From: Mycobacterium sp. MS1601
GTDB taxonomy: Bacteria; Actinomycetota; Actinomycetes; Mycobacteriales; Mycobacteriaceae
Assembly (NCBI RefSeq): GCF_001984215.1
Contig: NZ_CP019420.1
Coordinates: forward strand, 3,844,001-3,908,000
Direction: 5' to 3'
DNA length: 64,000 bases
A program made the translations under genes and the position numbers. Positions 16,410 to 26,389 of this stretch are shown one piece after another. The notes under the pieces are model-generated. The model was given only the letters and a program-made list of their open reading frames with translations, was not told where the DNA came from and ran no database searches. Positions within the stretch are counted from its first letter, which is position 1. Each line of letters starts with the position of its first letter.

Positions 16410-18728
16410 ATGAGCTCATCGCGGAGCCAGCGACGAGGAGGCGAGCGGGTAGGCCCGCCGTTGAATCGACTTGTGGCTCGCCGTCACGATCTGGAAGCAG
16501 CCCAAAAGGTGCTGACCCAGTCGCGTTTGATCACCTTCACCGGATCCGGCGGCGTGGGTAAGACCCGGCTTGCTCTGGAAGTGGCGCATCGCGAATGTGG
16601 GAGGTTCCCCGATGGCGCCTGGCTGGTCCGGCTGACCGATCTCAGCGTCGGAGCCGGCGCCAACGACGTCGAGGCCGCGATCGTCAGTGCCCTCGGGATC
16701 AGCGATCAGTCCGCGACACCGCCGCTTGACAAGCTGCTGTCCTTCCTTCCCGAACGCCGAGTGTTGTTGGTCCTCGACAACTGTGAGCACGTCATCGACG
16801 CAGTGCGCCTCACCGTGCCCGTGCTGCTGCGTGCAGCGCCGCACCTACGCGTCATCACCACCAGCCGCGAGCACCTGGGTGTGGTGGGTGAGGTACTGCG
16901 CCCGGTTCTTCCGTTGAGCGTGCCCGAACTCGGCACGCCCGCCGAGCAACTGGTCGCCGACGGATCGGTCAGCTTGCTCATCGAACGCACCGCCGCCGTC
17001 GATCCGGACTTCGACGTGACCGCCGTCAACGCCGATGCGGTGATCGAGCTATGCCGGTTGCTGGAGGGATCGCCACTGGCGATCGAACTGGCGGCGGCCA
17101 AACTGAGGTCCCTCACGGTGGCGCAGGTTGTGGAGCGGTTCCGGAAGCGGTTGACGTCCCTGACCGCCTCCGACGTCAACTCGATGTCACGCCACCGGTC
17201 CCTGCGGGCGATGGTGGACTGGAGCTACGACCTGTGTCACGGCACCGCGCAAGTGCTGTGGCGCCGCCTCGCGGTGTTTCCAGCGAGCTTCGACCTTGAA
17301 CTCACCGAACAGATCTGTGCTTTCGGCGAGCTGCGCGCCGATGACGTGTTCGACGCGGTCGACCGACTCGTCGCCCAGTCGATCGTGCTCACGGATCGTG
17401 GCGCGGGGACCATGCGGTACTACCTTCCGGCCGCCGTGCGAGAGGTCGCTGCCGAGTTGGCGGACCAGGCCGGCGAGACGGAGCAGTTACACCGCCGCCA
17501 CCGCGACGTGATGCTGCGTCGGGCTGCCGGAATGTTGACGCAGTGGTGTGGACCTGACCAGGACGACCTGATTCGGCAGATGAGCCTCGATCATCCCAGT
17601 TACGTGGCCGCCCTGCATTGGAGCGCTGCGACTCCATCGGAAGAACAGTCCGCGCTCGAACTGCTGGGGCGGCTGCGCTATCACTGGTTGTCCAACGGTC
17701 GCCTGGCAGAAGGCAGGATGCGCATCGAAGCCATGCTGGAGGCCGTAACGTCGCCATCAGCCGCGCGGGCGGACTGTTTGTGGGTTGTCACCTGGATAGC
17801 CTTGCTGCAGGGCGACCACGAATCTCCGGTTCGGTGGTTGAACGAGTTGAAGCTGTACGCCGCGGAGTCCGATGACGAAGTGTTCGGCGCGCACGTGCGC
17901 CAATGGACGGCGCTGCGGGATTTGTTCACCGGTGACACCTCCGCTGCGGTGCGCGGCTTTGGCCAAGTGGTGCAGGACCACGCTGCCCGTGGCGATCGTG
18001 AAATGGAACTGACGGCTCGATACATGCTGGCCAGCGCTCTGTCAGCGGACGGCGCGGCCGACCGAGCCCTCGCCGAAGCCCGTGACGCCGCCACGTTGTG
18101 CGAGCAGCATGGTGAACGCTCGGCTCGCGGATATGCCGAATGGGCTGCTGCGCTGGCACATTGGTCATTGGGCCAGCACGATGACGCGGAGCGCTCTGCG
18201 CGCCGAGTGTTGACGCTGCGACGTACTTTCGGCGATGGCATCGCGGTCGCGCTGGCTACCGATCTGCTCGGGTGGATCGCCAACGACCGCCGTCAATCGA
18301 GTCGTGCCCGGGTGCTCTCGCGCACGGCCAGTGGGTTGTGGCAGGCAATGGGAACCTCCCTCGATGCCTTTGGACCCCAGTTGTCCGGTTTCGCTGCCGC
18401 CCACACCACCGCGCCGACTGAGCCTGCACCGGTGGACATCTCACGTCCAGCCAGACCGCTGGCCGTCGACGAGGCGATCGATTTCGTGCTTGGTGTCCTC
18501 GATGGCGTCCACAGGTCAGCGCGCCTGCCCAGCGAACCGCTGAGTAAACGGGAACTCGAAGTCGCGGCGCTGGTCGAGATGGGTCTGTCCAACCGTGAGA
18601 TCGCTGAGCGACTCGTCATCTCCAAGCGCACAGCCGACGGGCACGTTGAGCGCATTCTCTCAAAGCTGGGCTTCGCCTCCCGCGCTCAAGTCGCGGCATG
18701 GATGGCCCGGCACCCTTCGCCGCGCTAG
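16410..18728 (+). CDS. LuxR family ATPase regulator (NB-ARC/MalT-like)
   Basis: Large regulator of 772 residues. Order: P-loop ATPase with TFTGSGGVGKTRLALEVA (about 43-60), Walker B VLLVLDNCEHVID, sensor TTSREHLGV; winged-helix region; helical TPR-like middle (residues 380-650); C-terminal LuxR helix-turn-helix LSKRELEVAALVEMGLSNREIAERLVISKRTADGHVERIL. It probably activates the flanking FadD-FadE and SDR/BVMO genes in response to a metabolite. Bases 17557-17769 are duplicated at 5960-6172. Its 3' end overlaps the convergent SDR gene by four bases. Confidence 0.92.
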   Translation: MSSSRSQRRGGERVGPPLNRLVARRHDLEAAQKVLTQSRLITFTGSGGVGKTRLALEVAHRECGRFPDGAWLVRLTDLSVGAGANDVEAAIVSALGISDQSATPPLDKLLSFLPERRVLLVLDNCEHVIDAVRLTVPVLLRAAPHLRVITTSREHLGVVGEVLRPVLPLSVPELGTPAEQLVADGSVSLLIERTAAVDPDFDVTAVNADAVIELCRLLEGSPLAIELAAAKLRSLTVAQVVERFRKRLTSLTASDVNSMSRHRSLRAMVDWSYDLCHGTAQVLWRRLAVFPASFDLELTEQICAFGELRADDVFDAVDRLVAQSIVLTDRGAGTMRYYLPAAVREVAAELADQAGETEQLHRRHRDVMLRRAAGMLTQWCGPDQDDLIRQMSLDHPSYVAALHWSAATPSEEQSALELLGRLRYHWLSNGRLAEGRMRIEAMLEAVTSPSAARADCLWVVTWIALLQGDHESPVRWLNELKLYAAESDDEVFGAHVRQWTALRDLFTGDTSAAVRGFGQVVQDHAARGDREMELTARYMLASALSADGAADRALAEARDAATLCEQHGERSARGYAEWAAALAHWSLGQHDDAERSARRVLTLRRTFGDGIAVALATDLLGWIANDRRQSSRARVLSRTASGLWQAMGTSLDAFGPQLSGFAAAHTTAPTEPAPVDISRPARPLAVDEAIDFVLGVLDGVHRSARLPSEPLSKRELEVAALVEMGLSNREIAERLVISKRTADGHVERILSKLGFASRAQVAAWMARHPSPR

Positions 18729-19480
18729 ACACGGCGCAGATTCATGCCCCCATCGACCACGATGGCCGTGCCATTGACGAAGGATGCGCTGTCTGAGGCC
18801 AGATAGGTCGCCAGGCCCGCCACGTCGCCCGGTGCGGCCATACCGCCCTGACCCTGGGTCACCATCTGCTCGAACGGCATACCAGTGATGTTCGCGAAGA
18901 CGTCACTGGTTCGTGTCACCATCTCGGTGTTCACGAAGCCTGGACAGATGGCATTGGCACGCACGCGGTGGTCACGCAGCTCCAGTGCCATGGACTCAGT
19001 CAGCCTGATCAACGCCGCCTTGGTCGCCGAGTAGACACCTAGGAGCGGGAATGCCACCACACCGCTGATGGAGGCGATGTTGACGATGGCACCGCCACCA
19101 TCGATGAGCGCCGGAACGGCATGCTTGTACACGAGCCACGGTCCCCGCACGTTGATCGACATCAACCTGTCGAAGTCAGCCTCGCTGGCCTCGTGCAGCG
19201 GGGCGAGCACCTCCACGCCGGCGTTGTTGACCAGCACGTCGAGCCCGCCGAGGGAGGCCGTCGCCGTCTGTACTGCCGCGGCGACACTGTCGGCCGAACT
19301 CACGTCGCACGCGACACCGATTGCGCCACGCCCGATTTCGCTCGCCGCAGCCTCGGCGCCCTCGATATCGGCGATTGCGACGACCGCACCAGCCTCGGCG
19401 AAGGCGTCGGAGATCGCGCGACCGATCCCACGGTGTCCGCCGGTTATCAAAGCCCGCTTGCCCTGGAGGGAACCGCTCAT
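18725..19480 (-). CDS. Short-chain dehydrogenase/reductase (SDR)
   Basis: Classical SDR of 251 residues. NAD(P) motif TGGHRGIGRA, NNAG motif (VLVNNAGVEVLA), catalytic Ser in NIASISGVVAF, and YSATK (Tyr-Lys pair), ending VDGGMNLRRV. The Asp after the second strand (IADIEGA) suggests NAD(H). Lying next to a Baeyer-Villiger monooxygenase, it most likely oxidises a secondary alcohol to the ketone used by that enzyme. Confidence 0.88.
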   Translation of the reverse strand: MSGSLQGKRALITGGHRGIGRAISDAFAEAGAVVAIADIEGAEAAASEIGRGAIGVACDVSSADSVAAAVQTATASLGGLDVLVNNAGVEVLAPLHEASEADFDRLMSINVRGPWLVYKHAVPALIDGGGAIVNIASISGVVAFPLLGVYSATKAALIRLTESMALELRDHRVRANAICPGFVNTEMVTRTSDVFANITGMPFEQMVTQGQGGMAAPGDVAGLATYLASDSASFVNGTAIVVDGGMNLRRV

Positions 19481-19581
19481 GTCAGCGTACCTTCTTTCAT
19501 TTCGTGTCGAGTATGGGATGAACCGAATCAGGCTGTTTCAAAGACCACTTCCGCATCCGGTGGCCCGACCGCCATCACGCC

Positions 19582-22164
19582 TCAGCCGACGATGCTCGCC
19601 TCGGTTCGCCGGGCCAGCAGTGGCCCAAGGAATTCCGCCATCGCGTCATGGATCTCCGCAGCTCGCGGCACCGCCCCTGACACCGACAGCGTCGTGTGGA
19701 ACAGGCGGGCGAGGCGTCGGCATTGAGTCGGTACCCCGGCGGCCTGCAACGCGGCCGCGTAGTCCTCGGCCTCGTCCCGAGTCGGGTCGATCTCCATGGT
19801 CACGATCAGCGTGGGCGGCAACCCGGACAGGTCGTCGGCCCGGATAGGCGCGGCCCACGGTGACATGGCGTTCGCGGGATCACCCAGATACATGGTCCAC
19901 ATGCGTTCTCCGACCTCGGCGGAGATCATCGGTCCGTTGGCGAACTGCTTGCGAGAGTTGTTGTCGGCCAATGGATCGATGGGTGGGGTCACCAGAATCT
20001 GGGCTCGCAGCGCGGGCCCGCCCTCGTCTCTGGCACGCAGTGCGGTCACCGCTGCAAGGTTCGCTCCCGCGCTCTCGCCGCCGATTGCCATCCGGTCGGG
20101 GTCTCCGCCGAACTCGCTGGCATGCTCTCCGGCCCACCGAAGTGCAGCGAGGACGTCGTGTGGAGCTGCGGGAAAAGGATGTTCGGGTGCCAGCCGATAG
20201 TCCGGCGACACCACGATCGCGCCGACCCGTTGAGCCAGGACCGCGCACGGCTCGTCGAATGCGTCGAGGCTTCCGCCGATCCAACCGCCACCGTGAACGA
20301 ACACGATGATGGGGAGCGGGCCGTCGCCTTCGGGCCGATACAGCCGCACCGGGCGGTGTCCCTCCTCCGTGGGATAGGAAGCCTCGGTAATGGAGATGCC
20401 GCAAGGCAGCGGCAGCTGCATGGCCTTGAAGGCTTCCAGGCTGAACCGGGCTTCCTCCAGAGAGCACTGCTCGAGGGGTTTCATGCCCATGTTCATCAGT
20501 CCCGCCAACAGGAAGACTTCGCTCCCATCGAGACTCACCAGGGTCGAACACGGCCTTTCGTGTCCGTCGAAGGCGAATCCGCTGTAGTCGCGGGCCGCGA
20601 CCTCGTCGACGATCGCGCAGTACATGGGTGCGCCGGTGAACAGTGACACCGGCGTCCGCGGTTTGCCTGCGATGTTGTCACCCATGAGCCACGTCGTTCC
20701 GGTGGGAAACAGCGTCGCATCGGCGACTTCACAGACCAGCTCGTTGTAGCGGGTCTCGGCGTCGTCGGTCACCTCTACCGTCCGGTACCCGCGATCCACC
20801 ATGGTCTGGATCACCCCCGCGATGAAGTCGACGCTGACTTCGATTGCGATCGGATTGTTGAACAAGGCTGCGGCACTTTGCGGTCCGTTGACATGGAAGA
20901 GGTTCAGAAACCCATGGGTGGCCGCGCCGAGATAGGCGCGTTGGCCGTGCGCCCAGTGATCGGTCAGCTGCTTGCCTCCGCGGCCGAGCACGCCCATCCG
21001 CTTCAGCGCTCCCGCGCCCACGTCGAATCCAGTGGCCAAGATGATGACGTCGAATTCGTATTCCTGGTCCGTGGTGGCGATGCCTTTCTCCGTGATGCGC
21101 ACGATCGGTGTCGCGCGCGCATCGACCAGGGTCACGTGGGGCTCGTTGAACGCCTCGTAGTACTTGGTTTCGAACGTCGCCCGCTTGACTCCGTAGTGGT
21201 GGTCGGTCGGGCACAGCAGTTCGGCGACCTTGGGGTCGGTGACACGCTCACGGATGCGGCTTCGGATGTATTCGGCCGCAGTCCGGTTCGCTTCGGGATT
21301 GGTGATCAGGTCGTAGTAGGTAGAGGCCAGCATTCGGAATCCGCCGCCGTTGTAGAACTCGTCGTAGACCGCGCGTTGCTGTTCTGGAGTGTGGGCCGCG
21401 GCTGGAAGCGCCGCGCGCGGGTATGCCGCGCCCGTGATGCTGTTGCGTGCCTCCTGACGAATCCGTGGGTAGTCGGCCACCGTGGCGTTGAATTCGTCAT
21501 CGGACAATGGCCTGTTGCCCAGGGGACAGGCGAAGTTGGGGGTCCGCTGGAAGACCGTCAGTTCGCCGACCTCCTTGGCGATGGTCTGGATGACCTGGAT
21601 GCCCGTAGACCCCGTGCCGATCACGGCGACACGTTTGCCGGCCAATTCGACACCCTCTTCGGGCCAACTGCTGGTGTGCACCACCGTGCCTCCGAAGTCG
21701 CCTTGGCCGGGGAAGTCGTTGGGCTTCGTCACCCCGAATGCACCCGCTGCGTTGATGAAGAACCGTGCGGTCGTGGTGGCGCCGTCGTCGGTGCCGACAC
21801 GCCACAGCTCGGCGTCGTCGTCCCACACCACCGACGTCACCCGCGTGTTGAAGCGGTAGCTGCGTCGAAGGTCGAATCGGTCGGCGACGTGTTCGAGGTA
21901 TCGCTTGATTTCGGGCTGAGAGGCGAAGCGCTCCGTCCAGCGGAATTCGCGCTGCAGATCCTCGTCGAACGAATACGAATAGAAGATGCTCTCGAAATCG
22001 CAACGCGCCCCGGGGTAGGTGTTCCAATGCCACACCCCGCCGGCGCTGGGCGCGGCCTCGAAGGCCTGCACCGAGAGCTGCAACCCGTTTCGCACTCGGT
22101 GTGTCGCATACAGACCTGAGAATCCGGCCCCGACGATCACGACATCAACATCAGTGTTGTTCAT
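19582..22164 (-). CDS. Fused Baeyer-Villiger monooxygenase and HSL-type esterase
   Basis: One continuous frame of 860 residues. Residues 1-545 form a type I BVMO: FAD motif VGAGFSG (11-17), fingerprint FGGTVVHTSSWP (157-168), NADPH motif GTGSTG (183-188) and ATGFDVG. After a linker, residues 590-860 form an alpha/beta-hydrolase of the hormone-sensitive-lipase group: oxyanion HGGGW (about 624), nucleophile GESAG (about 694), Asp in EIDPTRDE and His in LFHTT. The first half would convert a ketone to an ester with NADPH and oxygen; the second half would hydrolyse that ester. ATG 22164 has GGAGG just upstream. No stop or frameshift separates the halves. Confidence 0.88.
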   Translation of the reverse strand: MNNTDVDVVIVGAGFSGLYATHRVRNGLQLSVQAFEAAPSAGGVWHWNTYPGARCDFESIFYSYSFDEDLQREFRWTERFASQPEIKRYLEHVADRFDLRRSYRFNTRVTSVVWDDDAELWRVGTDDGATTTARFFINAAGAFGVTKPNDFPGQGDFGGTVVHTSSWPEEGVELAGKRVAVIGTGSTGIQVIQTIAKEVGELTVFQRTPNFACPLGNRPLSDDEFNATVADYPRIRQEARNSITGAAYPRAALPAAAHTPEQQRAVYDEFYNGGGFRMLASTYYDLITNPEANRTAAEYIRSRIRERVTDPKVAELLCPTDHHYGVKRATFETKYYEAFNEPHVTLVDARATPIVRITEKGIATTDQEYEFDVIILATGFDVGAGALKRMGVLGRGGKQLTDHWAHGQRAYLGAATHGFLNLFHVNGPQSAAALFNNPIAIEVSVDFIAGVIQTMVDRGYRTVEVTDDAETRYNELVCEVADATLFPTGTTWLMGDNIAGKPRTPVSLFTGAPMYCAIVDEVAARDYSGFAFDGHERPCSTLVSLDGSEVFLLAGLMNMGMKPLEQCSLEEARFSLEAFKAMQLPLPCGISITEASYPTEEGHRPVRLYRPEGDGPLPIIVFVHGGGWIGGSLDAFDEPCAVLAQRVGAIVVSPDYRLAPEHPFPAAPHDVLAALRWAGEHASEFGGDPDRMAIGGESAGANLAAVTALRARDEGGPALRAQILVTPPIDPLADNNSRKQFANGPMISAEVGERMWTMYLGDPANAMSPWAAPIRADDLSGLPPTLIVTMEIDPTRDEAEDYAAALQAAGVPTQCRRLARLFHTTLSVSGAVPRAAEIHDAMAEFLGPLLARRTEASIVG

Positions 22165-22390
22165 GCCTCCATGGTGGTGAACAGTGATCCGAGGCACATC
22201 CGGCGGACTACCCGTACCCATACCTGTGCGCATACCTGAACTTCTCGCGCGACGGGTCAGATCAGAGTGCGGGTGCTCAGCCGGTTGTTTGCTGTCGCGC
22301 GCAGGTCGTCGTCGAGCACGACACCCGTCGTCGACGACGATGAACAGGATGAGTCGCCCCATTCCGGCGTCGGGGTCTTCGAGGTGACCC
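22165..22390. other. Upstream region of the BVMO gene with a hairpin
   Basis: No gene visible. A 10-bp perfect inverted repeat, TCGTCGTCGA (22306-22315) and TCGACGACGA (22331-22340), could form a stem with a 15-base loop. The BVMO promoter should be here. Confidence 0.4.
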
Positions 22391-22564
22391 ATGACTTCCG
22401 CCGCGTCTGGCGAGGCTGTGCCCGTCGCGGCAAACGCTCGGTCACTGCCACCCGAGGACTGGCCCGCGCAACCGGCCGTGGAACTCTTTCGGAGGCTTGC
22501 CACCGAACTGGCTGTTACCTGCAGCCACGACGGTGCTTGCGTCGACATCATCGACTTGGTGTGA
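22391..22564 (+). CDS. Possible small protein, 57 residues
   Basis: ATG 22391 with GAGG six bases upstream opens a 57-codon frame starting MTSAASGEAVPVAANARSLP and ending CSHDGACVDIIDLV. Its helix (AVELFRRLATELAVTC) and natural composition look protein-like in a stretch where no other gene is present. No family recognised; it could also be the end of a decayed gene. The 3' end points at the mhpE stop. Confidence 0.35.
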   Translation: MTSAASGEAVPVAANARSLPPEDWPAQPAVELFRRLATELAVTCSHDGACVDIIDLV

Positions 22565-22636
22565 GGGCCGGAGGCACTTCGGCTTCGACGAGTCCGACGA
22601 TGATCGAGGTTCAGTCGTGCGGTGCTGTTCGTCGGA

Positions 22637-23665
22637 TCAGGAAGCGGTGGCGGCAGCGTGTTGTCCGATGAGGTCCAACGCGATGTCGACGATCATGTCC
22701 TCCTGCCCGCCGACGAGTCCGCGCCGTCCGACTTCGAGCAGCAGTGTGCGGGCATCGATGCCGTAGGTGCGCGAGGCGTTCTCGGCGTGGCGCAGAAACG
22801 ACGAATAGACCCCGGCGTATCCGAGGGTGAGGGTTTCGCGGTCGACTTGGACCGGCCGGTCTCGTAGCGGACGGACCAGATCGTCGGCGGCGTCCTCGAG
22901 CGCCATGAGATCGCAGCCATGCGTCCACTGCAGGAGGTTGGCGACCGCGATGAAGGCTTCGATCGGGGTGTTTCCTGCGCCGGCCCCTTGGCCGGCCAGC
23001 GATGCGTCGACGCGGGTGACGCCCTCTTCGACGGCGGTGACACTGTTGGCCACCGACAGTGAGAGGTTCTCGTGGGCGTGCACACCGATCTGGGTGTCGG
23101 CGTCGAGGATGTCGCGGTAGGCGCGGATACGCTCGCGGACGCCGTTCATCGTCAATCGTCCTCCGGAGTCGGTGACGTAAACGCATTGCGCGCCATAGCT
23201 TTCCATGAGTTTTGCCTGGGTGGCGAGCTGCGCGGGCTCGGCCATGTGGCTCATCATCAAGAAGCCCGAGACGTCCATTCCGAGCTCGCGCGCCGTCTGG
23301 ATGTGTTGGGCGGAGATGTCGGCCTCGGTGCAGTGGGTGGCGATCCGCACCGAGCGAACCCCCAGGGTGTAGGCGTGCCGCAACTCGGCGATGGTGCCGA
23401 TGCCGGGCAACAGCAGGGTGGTCAACACCGCAGTGCTGATGCTGTCGGCGGCGGCTTCGATCCACTCCCAGTCGGTGTGGCTGCCCGGGCCGTAGTTGAC
23501 CGATCCGCCGGCCAGCCCGTCGCCGTGGGCGACTTCGATGGCATCGACGCCGGCGGCGTCGAGCGCGCCGGAGATCCGTGCGACGTCGGCGGTGCTGATG
23601 CGGTGTCGGATGGCGTGCATGCCATCGCGCAGCGTGACGTCCTGGATGTAGAGCGTGGGGGTCAT
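22637..23665 (-). CDS. mhpE: 4-hydroxy-2-oxovalerate aldolase
   Basis: Metal-dependent class II pyruvate aldolase of 342 residues, splitting 4-hydroxy-2-oxovalerate into pyruvate and acetaldehyde. It begins [19 protein letters not shown] (the Arg-Asp pair of the DRE-TIM family), then [13 protein letters not shown] [17 protein letters not shown], the [14 protein letters not shown] metal-binding His pair, and [18 protein letters not shown]. Start ATG 23665 overlaps the mhpF stop by four bases; the open frame upstream merely runs antisense-like through mhpF. It normally forms a channelling complex with the acetaldehyde dehydrogenase encoded next to it. Last gene of the leftward operon. Confidence 0.95.
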   Translation of the reverse strand: MTPTLYIQDVTLRDGMHAIRHRISTADVARISGALDAAGVDAIEVAHGDGLAGGSVNYGPGSHTDWEWIEAAADSISTAVLTTLLLPGIGTIAELRHAYTLGVRSVRIATHCTEADISAQHIQTARELGMDVSGFLMMSHMAEPAQLATQAKLMESYGAQCVYVTDSGGRLTMNGVRERIRAYRDILDADTQIGVHAHENLSLSVANSVTAVEEGVTRVDASLAGQGAGAGNTPIEAFIAVANLLQWTHGCDLMALEDAADDLVRPLRDRPVQVDRETLTLGYAGVYSSFLRHAENASRTYGIDARTLLLEVGRRGLVGGQEDMIVDIALDLIGQHAAATAS

Positions 23666-24627
23666 GGGCGTGCCTCCGACATGAGGGGATCGGTACTGGT
23701 GCGGCGGGCGATGGCCTCGGCGACCTGGATGGCGGCCGAGGTCATGATGTCGAGGTTGCCCGCATAGGCGGGCAGGTAGTGGGCGGCTCCTTCGACCTCG
23801 AGGAACACCGATACCCGGGTGCGCACCGGCGCGGAGCCGGGGCGCAGCAGGGTGTGCACGGGTTCGTCGGGTTCGATGGGGGTGAATTGGATGTCCTGTT
23901 TGAGTCGGTACCCCGGCACGTAGTGGGCGACTTGTTCGGCCATCTCGTGGATCGACTGGCGGATCGCGGCGTGGTCTGCGTCTCCGATCAGGCAGAACAC
24001 GGTGTCGCGCATCATCAACGGCGGTTCGGCGGGGTTGAGGACGATGATGGCCTTTCCCTTGGCGGCGCCACCCACCGATTCGATTGCCTGGGAGGTGGTT
24101 TCGGTGAATTCGTCGATGTTGGCACGGGTCCCGGGTCCGGCTGACCTCGACGCGATGGAGGCGACGATCTCGGCGTAGGGCACCGGCGTCACCGCCGACA
24201 CCGCGGCGACGATTGGCACGGTGGCCTGGCCGCCGCAGGTGACCATGTTGAGGTTGCGTGCGCCCTCTTCGAGGCATGTGTCCAGGTTGACCGTGGGGAC
24301 CACGTAGGGACCGAGGGCTGCCGGTGTCAGGTCGATGAGCGTCTTGCCGTGTGGCGTAAGGGCGGCGGCGTTCGCGATATGCGCGCGGGCCGATGTGGCA
24401 TCCAGGACGATGTCGATGTCGCCGAAGTGCGGCATCGATATCAACCCGTCGACGCCGTCGTGGGTGGCCGGGATGTTCAGGCGGCGGGCGCGTGCCAGTC
24501 CGTCGGAGTCGGCGTCGATGCCGACCATCGCCGCCACTTCCAGGTGTTCGGAGGTGCGCAGAATCTTGAACATCAGGTCGGTGCCGATGTTGCCGGAGCC
24601 GATGATGGCCACCTTGGTCTTGGTCAT
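23662..24627 (-). CDS. mhpF: Acetaldehyde dehydrogenase (acylating)
   Basis: A 321-residue NAD- and CoA-dependent enzyme that turns acetaldehyde into acetyl-CoA. N-terminal Rossmann motif [11 protein letters not shown], the TSARAHIAN segment, and the catalytic Cys in [12 protein letters not shown]; later [17 protein letters not shown] and [13 protein letters not shown] are family hallmarks. It partners physically with MhpE in related systems. Four-base ATGA overlaps join it to the genes on both sides, showing tight cotranscription and coupled translation. Confidence 0.95.
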   Translation of the reverse strand: MTKTKVAIIGSGNIGTDLMFKILRTSEHLEVAAMVGIDADSDGLARARRLNIPATHDGVDGLISMPHFGDIDIVLDATSARAHIANAAALTPHGKTLIDLTPAALGPYVVPTVNLDTCLEEGARNLNMVTCGGQATVPIVAAVSAVTPVPYAEIVASIASRSAGPGTRANIDEFTETTSQAIESVGGAAKGKAIIVLNPAEPPLMMRDTVFCLIGDADHAAIRQSIHEMAEQVAHYVPGYRLKQDIQFTPIEPDEPVHTLLRPGSAPVRTRVSVFLEVEGAAHYLPAYAGNLDIMTSAAIQVAEAIARRTSTDPLMSEARP

Positions 24628-25433
24628 GGGGTGTCCTTGGATGAGAAGGTTGCCGACACCCCGCCCAGGGCGGTGATTGCGGCGCGGATACGGGTTCCCG
24701 GTGGTGCCGGGGCCATCGGACCCAGTGCGCCGGAGAGGATGACCTGCCCGGCCCGCAATGGCTCCCCGTACTGTTCGGCGGTTCGGGCCAGCCAGGCCAG
24801 GGCAATGAGGGGATCGCCGAGGCAGGCGCTGCCGGTGCCCTCGGAGACCAGGTGATCGTCGGCGTACATCTGCATGGTGACCTCCCGTGGCTCGAAGTCG
24901 CACAGTCGAACCCGCGTGTCACCGAGCACGAACAGTCCGCTGGAGGCGTTGTCGGCGACGGTGTCGGCAATCGTCAGGTCCCAGTTCGCGATGCGGCTGT
25001 CGACGATCTCCAGCGCGGCAACGGCGTAGTCGACGGCGCTGCGGACGCTGCCGGCGGTGAAGCCGCCGCCGACGAGGTCCTGGCCCAGGACGAAGGCGAT
25101 CTCTGCCTCCACCTTCGGCTGTAGTAGCCGCGCCGAGGGCACCGCATCGACATCGGTGACGTTCATGTCGGCGAAGAGCACGCCGAAGTCCGGTTGGTCG
25201 ACCCCGAGTTGCTGTTGCACCGCCGGAGAGGTCAGTCCGATCTTGCGCCCCACCACTTCGGCGCCCCCGGCGCGTCGTCGCCGCACCAGCTCCTGCTGCA
25301 CGGCGTAGGCCAGGCCGATGTCGGCGCCGCCGATCAGATGTCGCACGGGGGAGATGGGGCTACCGGTGTCGGTGGCGATGGTCAGGAGATCGGCCACCTC
25401 GGTGACGACGGCCGCACTGCTCTCCAGGCTCAT
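24624..25433 (-). CDS. mhpD: 2-hydroxypenta-2,4-dienoate hydratase (2-keto-4-pentenoate hydratase)
   Basis: A 269-residue hydratase of the fumarylacetoacetase-like fold that adds water to 2-hydroxypentadienoate to give 4-hydroxy-2-oxovalerate. Visible: [18 protein letters not shown], the metal-binding pair in [22 protein letters not shown], and the closing GVSATFSSK. Overlaps mhpF by four bases and mhpB by four bases. The order B-D-F-E follows reaction order for the lower pathway. Confidence 0.94.
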   Translation of the reverse strand: MSLESSAAVVTEVADLLTIATDTGSPISPVRHLIGGADIGLAYAVQQELVRRRRAGGAEVVGRKIGLTSPAVQQQLGVDQPDFGVLFADMNVTDVDAVPSARLLQPKVEAEIAFVLGQDLVGGGFTAGSVRSAVDYAVAALEIVDSRIANWDLTIADTVADNASSGLFVLGDTRVRLCDFEPREVTMQMYADDHLVSEGTGSACLGDPLIALAWLARTAEQYGEPLRAGQVILSGALGPMAPAPPGTRIRAAITALGGVSATFSSKDTP

Positions 25434-26380
25434 CGGGGTGTGTCCGTCAGTCGTGCGGTCGCCACCGCGAATCCGGCGATCCAGGCCGGAATCGGTTCGT
25501 AGAAACGTAGATCCATCGTGTAGCTGCCGACGGCGGCCAGCGATGCGAAGGCGGCGATCCAGGTGCGGACCTCATGCGCCGAGCCGCCGCCCTCGGCGGC
25601 CATCGCCTCGGTGGTCCAGGTGTCGAACTCGCCGAGGGGACCGTGCTCGAGCAGGTCGAGGAACCTGTTGTCCCAGCCCGGGTTGATGGGGATCATCGTC
25701 GTGCCGCCGGCCGCGTACTGCCGGCCGGCCTCGATCACCCGCCCCTCGCCGCGGGTGCGCTGCTCGGGTGTCGGTGGATGCCCTTCGATCAGGGCATCGG
25801 CAACCTTTGGCGGGGCGCCGTCGAGCACCGGAACCGGCGGGTCGTGGGAAAGGCCTCCGGAGGCGAGAAAGAGCACGCGTCGGTCGAGATCGGTTGCGGC
25901 TTCACCGACGGCGGTGCCGAGGGCGCGAATTCGTGCGACGGGGCACAGCGGTGTGGCGACGCCGTTGACGAAGATCGGCACCACCGGGACCCGGTCGATG
26001 CCGCCGAAGAGCGTCTCCAGCGGTTGGGCGAAGCCATGGTCGACGGTCATCCGCGCCGAAATGGTCAGATCGACACCGCGTTGGAGCACACCCTCGGCGA
26101 TGCGGCGGGCGGCGTCGGTGTCGACGGACAACGGTCCTGCCGACGAATCGAAATCGCCGACCGCGTGCGCCTCGGTGCCCAGACAGAAGGGCGGTATCTC
26201 CTTGTAGAAGAAGCCGTTGTAATGATCGGGCGCGTACAGCACCACCAGGTCGGGGGAGAAGTCAGCGATGAAAGCCCTCGCGGCGTCGATTGCTGTGTCG
26301 ACCCTGCCAAGGGTGTCGGGGTCGGGGTCGTTCTTGCCGATGAGCGGCGAGTGGGACAGGCCAACGACGGCGGCGGTCAT
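25430..26380 (-). CDS. mhpB: 2,3-dihydroxyphenylpropionate 1,2-dioxygenase (class III extradiol)
   Basis: Ring-cleaving dioxygenase of 316 residues. The sequence follows E. coli MhpB closely as I remember it: LSHSPLIGKNDP, LVVLYAPDHYNGFFYKEIPPFCLG, the catalytic-His segment VDHGFAQPLETLFGG, FVNGVATPL, RVLFLASGGLSHDPPVP, INPGWDNRFLDLLE and PIPAWIAGF. The histidines in LSHSP and SGGLSHDP are expected iron ligands. The substrate is likely 2,3-dihydroxyphenylpropionate or the cinnamate analogue. It lies nine bases downstream of the reductase gene. Confidence 0.95.
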   Translation of the reverse strand: MTAAVVGLSHSPLIGKNDPDPDTLGRVDTAIDAARAFIADFSPDLVVLYAPDHYNGFFYKEIPPFCLGTEAHAVGDFDSSAGPLSVDTDAARRIAEGVLQRGVDLTISARMTVDHGFAQPLETLFGGIDRVPVVPIFVNGVATPLCPVARIRALGTAVGEAATDLDRRVLFLASGGLSHDPPVPVLDGAPPKVADALIEGHPPTPEQRTRGEGRVIEAGRQYAAGGTTMIPINPGWDNRFLDLLEHGPLGEFDTWTTEAMAAEGGGSAHEVRTWIAAFASLAAVGSYTMDLRFYEPIPAWIAGFAVATARLTDTPR

Positions 26381-26389
26381 GTGGATACC

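Noticed and set aside
20878..22119. Plus-strand open frame of 413 codons
   Set aside because: Antisense of the BVMO domain; the minus strand carries clear catalytic motifs.
23666..24970. N-terminal extension of mhpE to 777 codons
   Set aside because: The extra frame runs through mhpF in another phase and is Arg/Pro rich; the aldolase starts at 23665 with the usual overlap.
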